A stretch of DNA of 64,000 nt from an uncultured Neptuniibacter sp. (GTDB taxonomy: Bacteria; Pseudomonadota; Gammaproteobacteria; Pseudomonadales; Balneatricaceae). Below are positions 57,589-64,000 of this stretch, piece by piece. The notes under the pieces were generated by a model. It was not told where the DNA came from. It was given only the letters and a program-made list of their open reading frames with translations, and searched no databases. The stretch spans positions 310,001 to 374,000 of the forward strand of contig NZ_CANMIR010000002.1 in the NCBI RefSeq assembly GCF_947498015.1. Reading direction: 5' to 3'. The position numbers were made by a program, and so were the translations under genes. Every line of letters starts with the position of its first letter. Positions within the stretch are counted from its first letter, which is position 1.

Positions 57589-59541
57589 ATGGCCGGACGC
57601 ATACCTCAGCACTTTATTGATGATTTACTAGCGCGTATCAACATTATTGATGTGCTGGATGGTCGTGTCCAAAAGCTGAAGCGTACCGGAAAAAACTACT
57701 CCGGCCTCTGCCCATTCCACAAGGAAAAAACCCCCTCCTTCACAGCCAATCAGGAAAAACAGTTTTACTACTGCTTTGGCTGCGGCGCAGGCGGAAATGC
57801 CCTCGGTTTCCTAATGGATTATGAAAACCTCAACTTCCCTGAAGCTGTTGAGGAGCTGGCAAAAACAGCCGGCATGGATGTACCCCGGGACGACTCTCCC
57901 GAACAGCGCGAAAAAGACCAACAACTCAAACAGCTCTACGACCTGCTTGAGGCTGCAGCCCAATTCTATGAAGAGCAACTTCGCCATAACCACAATCGCA
58001 GCGAAGCGATCGACTACCTCAAGTCCAGAGGCCTCAGCGGACAAGCAGCCAAAGCTTTTTCGATTGGCTACGCCCCTTCAGGATGGGACAACCTACTCAC
58101 TAAACTGGGCAGCGATGAAAGCCAGATTAAACTTCTTGAAACTGCAGGACTTCTGATTCACAACGAAGAGCGTGATAGTCGGTACGACCGCTTTCGCAAT
58201 CGAATCATGTTCCCGATCAGGGATCAGCGAGGACGCACCATCGCATTTGGTGGACGAGTACTGGGAGATGACAAACCTAAGTATTTAAACTCCCCGGAAA
58301 CCCCCACATTCCACAAAAGCCGGGAGCTTTACGGGCTCTATGAAGCTCGAAAGCACAGCAGCAAACTCGAAAAACTGATCATCGTCGAAGGCTATATGGA
58401 TGTAGTCGGCCTGGCGCAATACGGTATTCATTATGCTGTAGCAACTTTAGGAACAGCGACAACAGCACAACATCTGGAACGTCTTTTCAAGATAGTACCC
58501 GAAATCATCTTCTGCTTTGATGGCGACAATGCAGGTAGAGAGGCCGCAATGCGCGCACTCAAAACAGCCCTCCCGGTGATTGAAGACGGTAAAGAAGCAC
58601 GCTTCCTATTCCTTCCTGAAGGGGAAGATCCAGACAGCCTGGTTCGACAGGAAGGTACAGAGTCATTTAGTGATCGCCTGAATAATGCACAACCCCTCTC
58701 AGAATTCTTTTTTAAAAGCTACGCAGAGAACTCCGATCTGGAGAGCATGGATGGCCGAGCACGATTCAGCACTGAAGTATTACCTGCAATCAACTCAATG
58801 CGCCCAAGCCTACTGCAGCAGATGATGCTTGATCGGATATGTGAGCTGACACACCTTTCGCTAGAGCAGATCCAGACAACGGTCAACTTCCACCAATCTG
58901 TTCAGCCCCCTGCTGCTCCAGAGCCCGCTTTTAATGAGAACACCCAACACAGTCCCGGCTACGACAACCATTATCAGGATGATTACTACCCATTCAGCCA
59001 GGATGAAACGGATAGTTATACTCTCTACGATGAGACGCCAGCCCCACACAAACCATCAATTAATAGCTTCACTCCAAGAGCTACAAACCTCAACCGCAAA
59101 CCCCACAATACAGAATTAAGTTTTGCACAAAAGCTAATTGCCCTGCTGCTCCATTACCCTAAGCTTGCTGCAGAATACACACTCCCTGATGAACTACAGA
59201 TAATCGAAGAACAGGACATTAAAATTCTGACACAGCTTGTCCACTACTATAACAAGCATCCAGATTCATCCCTGGGACAACTGGTCGTTGATTGGCGTGA
59301 AGATGAGGCGCTTGCAAACACAATTGTTCAACTCTACGAGATATCCACCTCCCTCGAGATACGTTCAGAGGCAGATGCTCGCATCTATCTAAAAGATGCC
59401 CAACACGGACTGGAACTTAAGGCACTTGAGATCGAAATTTCACAACTACAAAAGAAAGCCCAACTAAATTCGGACGATAAGATTAAGCTGGTACAAAAAA
59501 TTCAAAAACTAAACCAGCTCAAAAGCATAAATCGCCAATAA
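57589..59541 (+). CDS. dnaG: DNA primase
   Basis: 650 residues, longer than E. coli (581). The N-terminal CHC2 zinc domain has CPFHKEKTPSF and YYCFGCGAGG. The TOPRIM catalytic core has VEGYMDVVGL and FCFDGDNAGREAA. The extra length is mainly a low-complexity Asn/Asp/Tyr/Pro linker (about 435-500) before the C-terminal DnaB-interaction domain. It makes RNA primers; its helicase partner dnaB is also in this window. 32 nt after yqeY. Confidence 0.97.
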   Translation: MAGRIPQHFIDDLLARINIIDVLDGRVQKLKRTGKNYSGLCPFHKEKTPSFTANQEKQFYYCFGCGAGGNALGFLMDYENLNFPEAVEELAKTAGMDVPRDDSPEQREKDQQLKQLYDLLEAAAQFYEEQLRHNHNRSEAIDYLKSRGLSGQAAKAFSIGYAPSGWDNLLTKLGSDESQIKLLETAGLLIHNEERDSRYDRFRNRIMFPIRDQRGRTIAFGGRVLGDDKPKYLNSPETPTFHKSRELYGLYEARKHSSKLEKLIIVEGYMDVVGLAQYGIHYAVATLGTATTAQHLERLFKIVPEIIFCFDGDNAGREAAMRALKTALPVIEDGKEARFLFLPEGEDPDSLVRQEGTESFSDRLNNAQPLSEFFFKSYAENSDLESMDGRARFSTEVLPAINSMRPSLLQQMMLDRICELTHLSLEQIQTTVNFHQSVQPPAAPEPAFNENTQHSPGYDNHYQDDYYPFSQDETDSYTLYDETPAPHKPSINSFTPRATNLNRKPHNTELSFAQKLIALLLHYPKLAAEYTLPDELQIIEEQDIKILTQLVHYYNKHPDSSLGQLVVDWREDEALANTIVQLYEISTSLEIRSEADARIYLKDAQHGLELKALEIEISQLQKKAQLNSDDKIKLVQKIQKLNQLKSINRQ

Positions 59542-59605
59542 AAAGCACGGACCGCTTGAAAAAGCACACCCAACCCCAATATATCAAACTAGATACCAGC
59601 ACTGA

Positions 59606-59622
59606 TTCAGCAAGTTGCTGAA
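59606..59622. promoter_or_regulatory. Perfect 17-bp palindrome between dnaG and rpoD
   Basis: TTCAGCAA-G-TTGCTGAA, 8-bp arms about one central base, 141 nt before the rpoD start. The one-base centre argues for a protein-binding site rather than an RNA hairpin. Confidence 0.45.
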
Positions 59623-59697
59623 ATATAGTCTATTTTTAACTGGTAACAGACAGTAAGCGACGCGGCCTTTTTCCTAGCATAATGAACTCTTCATCGC

Positions 59698-59703
59698 TAT
59701 AAT
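59698..59703 (+). promoter_or_regulatory. -10 element of an rpoD-proximal promoter
   Basis: A consensus TATAAT lies 44 nt upstream of the rpoD ATG; no good -35 at 16-18 nt. It supports the downstream start codon because the earlier in-frame ATG begins within this hexamer. Confidence 0.45.
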
Positions 59704-59746
59704 GGCCTGCTCGATTTTTCATCCATTTTTCAAGTCACAGGGTCCT

Positions 59747-61558
59747 ATGTCCGATACTTCTCAGCAACAGCAGTCTCGCCTTAAGGAACTGATCGCCCGT
59801 GGTAAAGAGCAGGGTTACCTTACCTACTCCGAAGTAAATGACCATCTGCCACAGGATATTGCCGATCCCGATCAGGTTGAAGATATCATCCGCATGATTA
59901 ATGACATGGGCATCTCCGTGTCAGAAGAAGCACCCGATGCTGAAACCCTACTGATGACAGAGGGCGATTCGGCAGAAGAAGCGGATGAAGAAGCCGTCGC
60001 AGCACTTGCCGCTGTTGAATCGGATGCAGGCCGCACAACCGACCCAGTTCGTATGTATATGCGTGAGATGGGCACGGTTGAACTCCTGACTCGCGAAGGC
60101 GAAATCAGCATTGCGAAACGCATTGAAGAGGGACTGCGCGAAGTTATGTCGGCTGTCTCCAGCTTCCCCGGTACCGTTGACGCCATTCTGGAAGCCTACG
60201 ATCTGACGATCGAAGAGGAAGGCCGTTTGAGCGATATCTTCAGCGGCTACATCGATGCTGACGATGGCGTAGAGATCCCTTCAGCAACCATCCCAGATCC
60301 AAATGCTCCTGCTGAAGATGACGATGAAGAGGAGGAAAAGGAGAAAGGCCCTGATCCTGAAGAAGCTGCAAGACGCTTTGGCCTTCTCCGTGACGCTCGA
60401 GATGGCGTTAATAAAGCGATCTCCACCCACGGCAGGGACAGCAAAGAGTTTGGTGAGGCCCAGATAGAACTGGGTGAAGCATTTGCCCCCATCAAGCTCT
60501 CTCCACGCTACTATGAAGCACTGGTAAACCAGGTTCGTGACACCATCGGCAACGTTCGCGCTCAAGAGCGTACGATTATGCGCATCTGCACGCAGCGCGC
60601 TAAAATGCCACGCAAAACCTTTATTAAAGAGTTTCCCGGCAACGAAACTAACCCTGAATGGTTCAAATCGATCATCGATTCGAACGAAAACTATTCACGT
60701 GCAATCAAAACCAATCTGATTGAACTCAAGCGCGCTCAGAAAAAATTGATTCAGGCTGAAATTGACACCTGCATCACACTCGCGGAGATCAAAGAAGTTA
60801 ACCGTCGCATGTCGATCGGTGAAGCTCGTGCTCGTCGCGCCAAAAAAGAGATGGTCGAAGCCAACCTACGACTGGTAATCTCGATTGCGAAGAAATACAC
60901 CAACCGCGGACTACAGTTCCTTGATCTGATTCAGGAAGGCAACATCGGCCTGATGAAAGCCGTTGATAAATTCGAATATCGTCGCGGTTACAAGTTCTCG
61001 ACATATGCAACCTGGTGGATACGTCAGGCGATTACACGCTCAATTGCCGACCAGGCGCGTACAATCCGTATTCCGGTTCACATGATCGAAACCATCAATA
61101 AACTGAACCGCATCTCCCGCCAGATGCTGCAGGAGATGGGGCGTGAAGCCACACCAGAAGAACTTGCTGAGCGCATGGAGATGCCTGAGGACAAAGTCCG
61201 TAAGGTATTGAAAATCGCAAAAGAGCCGATCTCGATGGAAACACCCATCGGTGATGATGAGGACTCCAGCCTGGGCGATTTCATTGAAGATACAACAATC
61301 TCTTCTCCGGTCGATTCAGCCACAGGAGAAGGCCTGCGTGAAGCAACTCGTGAGGTTCTGGCAGGACTCACCGTCCGCGAATCTAAAGTACTGCGCATGC
61401 GTTTCGGCATCGAAATGAACACAGACCATACTCTGGAAGAGGTCGGCAAACAGTTCGATGTAACCCGTGAACGTATCCGTCAGATCGAAGCTAAAGCACT
61501 GCGAAAACTTCGCCACCCAAGCCGCTCAGAGCATCTCCGCGGCTTCCTGGACGAGTAG
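59747..61558 (+). CDS. rpoD: RNA polymerase sigma factor RpoD (sigma-70)
   Basis: 603 residues from the ATG after CAGGG; the start 15 codons earlier would place promoter sequence inside the gene. Region 1.1 (about 1-80), region 1.2 with [11 protein letters not shown], a long acidic non-conserved region (about 120-360), region 2 with [19 protein letters not shown] and [16 protein letters not shown], region 3, and region 4 with [20 protein letters not shown]. Primary sigma factor. Last gene of the rpsU-dnaG-rpoD group, with its own promoter likely. Confidence 0.98.
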   Translation: MSDTSQQQQSRLKELIARGKEQGYLTYSEVNDHLPQDIADPDQVEDIIRMINDMGISVSEEAPDAETLLMTEGDSAEEADEEAVAALAAVESDAGRTTDPVRMYMREMGTVELLTREGEISIAKRIEEGLREVMSAVSSFPGTVDAILEAYDLTIEEEGRLSDIFSGYIDADDGVEIPSATIPDPNAPAEDDDEEEEKEKGPDPEEAARRFGLLRDARDGVNKAISTHGRDSKEFGEAQIELGEAFAPIKLSPRYYEALVNQVRDTIGNVRAQERTIMRICTQRAKMPRKTFIKEFPGNETNPEWFKSIIDSNENYSRAIKTNLIELKRAQKKLIQAEIDTCITLAEIKEVNRRMSIGEARARRAKKEMVEANLRLVISIAKKYTNRGLQFLDLIQEGNIGLMKAVDKFEYRRGYKFSTYATWWIRQAITRSIADQARTIRIPVHMIETINKLNRISRQMLQEMGREATPEELAERMEMPEDKVRKVLKIAKEPISMETPIGDDEDSSLGDFIEDTTISSPVDSATGEGLREATREVLAGLTVRESKVLRMRFGIEMNTDHTLEEVGKQFDVTRERIRQIEAKALRKLRHPSRSEHLRGFLDE

Positions 61559-61582
61559 TAAATTCTTTCAAATCAAACTCTT

Positions 61583-61615
61583 GTGCCCATGAATACTTGA
61601 CGGTATCATGGGCAC
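61583..61615 (+). terminator. Hairpin after rpoD, terminator or tRNA promoter region
   Basis: Perfect 10-bp stem GTGCCCATGA/TCATGGGCAC with 13-nt loop, then CCTCAATTTT. The same bases hold TTGTGC-N17-TATCAT with a GC-rich discriminator just ahead of the tRNA, so a promoter reading is also possible. Confidence 0.5.
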
Positions 61616-61626
61616 CCTCAATTTTG

Positions 61627-61703
61627 GGGCCTATAGCTCAGTTGGTTAGAGCGCTCGACTCATAATCGATCGGTCGCAGGTTCGAGTCCTGCTAGGCCCA
61701 CCA
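61627..61703 (+). tRNA. tRNA-Ile2 (anticodon CAT, lysidine-modified type)
   Basis: 77 nt with the CCA end encoded. Acceptor GGGCCTA/TAGGCCC, D-arm AGCTCAGTTGGTTAGAGC, anticodon loop CTCATAA, T-arm GCAGG-TTCGAGT-CCTGC. The CAT anticodon could mean Met, but C4-G69 and C5-G68 are the TilS identity pairs of the AUA-reading isoleucine tRNA, and the sequence around CGACTCATAATCG matches ileX. The 27-43 pair is a C-T mismatch. It follows rpoD, as in Pseudomonas. Confidence 0.93.
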
Positions 61704-61784
61704 TTCTAAAGATAATCACTTCACTCTTCTAAATTGGTCAACTATCACTGCTGACCCTGTATAGAGAATTAGCACCCCCACCGC

Positions 61785-61790
61785 TATAAT
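61785..61790 (+). promoter_or_regulatory. -10 element upstream of wzz
   Basis: Consensus TATAAT 38 nt before the wzz ATG; the -35 is poor. Confidence 0.35.
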
Positions 61791-61827
61791 AAACGCCTAT
61801 TTCCGCAACGCATCAAAAAGGATAGAG

Positions 61828-63084
61828 ATGAGCGAACATACACTCTCCACTCAAAACGATGAAATCGATCTTTTCCAGTTAATTGAGAACCTATGGAAAG
61901 AAAAGCTACTTATTATTCTTATCACTTTTTGTTTCACACTAGGTGGTGGTCTGTACGCTTTTTTCAAAACCCCCACCTATCAAGCAAGCGCCAACCTTAA
62001 ACAGCTAGAACCTGAGAGCATTTCCCAGTTAAAGAGCCTGAAACTTTATTCAGATATCGCCCCCAACTCCCTACTCTCTGAATATGTTCGCCTTCTTAAT
62101 AACCCATCTTTTAGACAAGCATTTATTGATAGCGCCAACAGTGACAGCAAACAGCTTTATCAGGCAGATTCTTCTACACTACAACAGAAGATGTTTTCTC
62201 AGCGTTTCAGCTATACAAACCATTCTTCAAACAAGAAGAGCAACTCGCTCTTTCCTTATACGATCACATTCAAGGCCCATACACCAGCGCTCGCCAGCAA
62301 TGAACTTCAGCGCTATATCGATACTGCTGATACAAAGCTCTATGAAAGCCTGAAGCAGAGACATTCAGATATAAAACAACAGAAAGCCAAGCATATAGAA
62401 CACCTTATTAAGACCACTAAAAACCGCGCCATCAACTACAGACAAGATAAGATAACTGTATTAGAAGCTGCGCACGAATTGAAAAAACTAACAATCCAAA
62501 GCCAACTTGATGCTGCAAAATTTAGCTATAAAATTTCACGGAAAGATCGAATCGCCCGATTAGAATCAGCAATACGTACAGCTGAAATTTTGAAAATCAG
62601 AAAACCAGTGGCTCTACGGGATCTTAATGGCAGCGCAAATAAAAATGTTGCCATTGAAGTAAACAACAGTAATTCCCCACTGTATCTTCGCGGTACAGAA
62701 CTACTCAGTGCAGAACTGCAAGAGATCAGCTCGCGCAATGATGATTTATACTTGAGCCAAGAGATAAGAGATCTTGAAAAGCAACTTTTGCTACTCGAAC
62801 AGAACCATCAAATAGAACAACTAAAAGCACGTAAAGATGATTCACCGTTCAATGAGGATCTACAGAAACTAAAAGCCCAGCTCGACTCTTTGCAGCTCGA
62901 ATCTTTTCCAGAGATGAAATTTAAATTTAGTGCTGCTCCAGCTCTGGCAGCAGCATCACCGATTGCTCCTAAGAAGCCGCTGATTCTGGCATTGTCAGTT
63001 ATGCTTGGAGGTATGATCGGTATCATTGCCGCCCTGATTCGAAGCAGCCTGACCAACCGAAAATTAAGAAACTTGAATTCTTAA
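61828..63084 (+). CDS. wzz: Wzz/chain-length determinant family protein
   Basis: 418 residues. Two membrane helices frame it: about 28-50 (LLIILITFCFTLGGGLYAFF) and about 385-405 (LILALSVMLGGMIGIIAALI). Between them is a long periplasmic coiled-coil domain. The C-terminal motif before helix 2 is PAAPxKPL-like (ASPIAPKKPLI), the Pro-rich Wzz signature. No kinase domain follows. It controls O-antigen or capsule chain length. AAGGATAGAG precedes the ATG. It probably opens a polysaccharide locus. Confidence 0.88.
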   Translation: MSEHTLSTQNDEIDLFQLIENLWKEKLLIILITFCFTLGGGLYAFFKTPTYQASANLKQLEPESISQLKSLKLYSDIAPNSLLSEYVRLLNNPSFRQAFIDSANSDSKQLYQADSSTLQQKMFSQRFSYTNHSSNKKSNSLFPYTITFKAHTPALASNELQRYIDTADTKLYESLKQRHSDIKQQKAKHIEHLIKTTKNRAINYRQDKITVLEAAHELKKLTIQSQLDAAKFSYKISRKDRIARLESAIRTAEILKIRKPVALRDLNGSANKNVAIEVNNSNSPLYLRGTELLSAELQEISSRNDDLYLSQEIRDLEKQLLLLEQNHQIEQLKARKDDSPFNEDLQKLKAQLDSLQLESFPEMKFKFSAAPALAAASPIAPKKPLILALSVMLGGMIGIIAALIRSSLTNRKLRNLNS

Positions 63085-63103
63085 GACCTTTCAGGTTCAG
63101 AAA

Positions 63104-63133
63104 GCTGGCTTTAATAAATATTATAAAGCCAGC
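63104..63133. terminator. Hairpin between wzz and the convergent dehydratase gene
   Basis: Perfect 10-bp stem GCTGGCTTTA/TAAAGCCAGC with 10-nt AT loop between two convergent stops; T-rich on both sides but no long T-run. Confidence 0.6.
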
Positions 63134-63168
63134 ATACCTTTTCACCCAGCACCTATTCTCTAGAGCAC

Positions 63169-64000
63169 TCAATGCACGGAATTAGATGAAGTCTCTCCCT
63201 GAACCAACCAATCAACTACAGGCGAAGAGGGAGAAAAGCCGGTTACTGCTTTTTCTAACAGCAGCCTCGCTGTAGCAGCATCATTCATTCTATGTGCTAT
63301 CTTGATCTCGTTAAGAATCTCTTCCAATTGTTTAGCCGGTAACATCTCTTCGTGAGCACGCATGATTTTTGGATGCTCAGATCCGACCACATCATCTCCA
63401 ATTAGTAACTCTTCATAGAGCTTCTCACCTGGTCGAAGCCCACTATAGGCTATTTCGATACCATCAGGGCACTGAGGACTTTGCACCTCTTTACCCATTA
63501 AGCGAATCATCTGCTCAGCCAGCTCAGTTATCTTAACCGGCTCGCCCATATCCAACACAAACACATCCCCACCTTTCGCCATCGATCCCGCCTGTATAAC
63601 CAAACTAGCGGCTTCTGGTATGGTCATAAAAAAACGAGTTATTTCAGAATGAGTCACCGTTACGGGCCCCCCCTCAGAGATCTGCTCTCTAAACAGAGGT
63701 ACAACAGATCCAGAAGAGCCTAAGACATTGCCAAACCTGACCATCGAGAAAATAGTTTTTGATGCACGTACTGACAGATCCTGCAAGATCAACTCAGCCA
63801 GCCTTTTAGTTGCGCCCATCACATTGGTTGGTCGAACAGCCTTATCCGTAGAGATTAAAACAAAGCGCTCTACGCTATTTTCCATCGCGAGCTCAGCAAT
63901 CACTTTGGTACCCAAGGCATTATTCCGAATACCTTCAAAGACATTGTGCTCCACCATTGGCACATGCTTGTAAGCAGCTGCGTGATAAATAGTATTTACG
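63169..64000 (-). CDS. FlaA1/CapD-type nucleotide-sugar 4,6-dehydratase, 5' part cut by window edge
   Basis: About 277 C-terminal residues are visible, running in frame off the right edge. Conserved blocks are [14 protein letters not shown], the [13 protein letters not shown] helix, [35 protein letters not shown] and [12 protein letters not shown]. The Met-x3-Lys of VMGATKR replaces the usual SDR Tyr-x3-Lys, as in UDP-GlcNAc 4,6-dehydratases (FlaA1, WbpM, CapD). Membrane-anchored WbpM-like members have an extra N-terminal half, which would lie outside. A role in surface polysaccharide sugar synthesis with wzz is likely. The substrate cannot be told from this fragment. Confidence 0.9.
   Translation of the reverse strand, partial: VNTIYHAAAYKHVPMVEHNVFEGIRNNALGTKVIAELAMENSVERFVLISTDKAVRPTNVMGATKRLAELILQDLSVRASKTIFSMVRFGNVLGSSGSVVPLFREQISEGGPVTVTHSEITRFFMTIPEAASLVIQAGSMAKGGDVFVLDMGEPVKITELAEQMIRLMGKEVQSPQCPDGIEIAYSGLRPGEKLYEELLIGDDVVGSEHPKIMRAHEEMLPAKQLEEILNEIKIAHRMNDAATARLLLEKAVTGFSPSSPVVDWLVQGETSSNSVH

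Noticed and set aside
59702..59746. Upstream ATG for rpoD
   Set aside because: It lies within a consensus TATAAT and adds a non-conserved 15-residue segment; the next ATG begins the standard RpoD N-terminus.
61627..61703. Elongator tRNA-Met
   Set aside because: The anticodon is CAT, but acceptor pairs C4-G69/C5-G68 and the anticodon-arm sequence are those of tRNA-Ile2; elongator Met tRNAs have T4/A5 there.

Overview
The window is a contiguous piece of chromosome from a Gram-negative gammaproteobacterium. It has an outer-membrane LPS transporter (lptD-surA), lytic transglycosylase MltF, the amgK-murU cell-wall recycling pair next to lptD, and the rpsF-rpsR-DUF2232-rplI-dnaB and rpsU-yqeY-dnaG-rpoD orders. 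Gene order and protein character resemble the marine Oceanospirillales/Pseudomonas side of the class (Neptuniibacter/Amphritea-like); that placement is inference. Almost all of the sequence is vertically inherited housekeeping DNA. I see no insertion sequence, prophage, integrase or CRISPR array.

Layout, left to right. (1) 1-9031: 5' part of purL (cut by the left edge), divergent mltF, then tadA, guaA and guaB on the minus strand. Purine synthesis dominates. (2) 9190-12912: xseA with an M23 peptidase, fklB and an esterase, all plus strand. (3) 12925-18787: a SprA-related putative metalloprotease, a small partner-like protein, and the biotin cluster bioB-bioF-bioH-bioC-bioD on the minus strand, facing comF. 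(4) 18860-22715: comF, a Na+/phosphate symporter, trmO and two small unknown genes. (5) 22768-25611: a four-gene minus-strand hvfA-hvfB-hvfC-hvfX unit. This is a copper-type RiPP system with a precursor carrying 14 EGKCG motifs in seven 17-residue repeats. (6) 25899-27626: bioA, separated from the other bio genes, with a thioesterase. (7) 27665-33584: dnaB, ribosomal protein operon, an orphan dCache-HAMP-PAS sensor, and an OsmC protein. (8) 33597-40701: trpE-trpG-trpD-trpC, nhaA with a long structured leader, then rpe-gph. (9) 40791-44440: DUF3530 protein, djlA, murU, amgK. (10) 44679-54121: lptD-surA-pdxA-rsmA-apaG-apaH-glpE-cca-pteridine reductase. (11) 54141-61703: folB-folK, plsY, tsaD, the rpsU macromolecular synthesis operon and tRNA-Ile2. 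(12) 61828-64000: wzz and a truncated FlaA1/CapD-type dehydratase, the start of a surface polysaccharide locus.

The most distinctive features are the hvf RiPP operon and three RNA or operator elements. In the hvf operon, a hairpin terminator sits between the precursor and its maturases and an ECF-sigma-like promoter lies upstream. The nhaA leader is a pseudoknot-capable RNA with an intrinsic terminator, in the position of the known nhaA cation riboswitches. The trpE leader encodes a Trp-containing peptide over a switchable hairpin. A BirA-like operator overlaps the bioB promoter and the comF start codon. LptD carries three copies of an unusual WxC motif, and an apparently complete sensor protein lacks any output domain.
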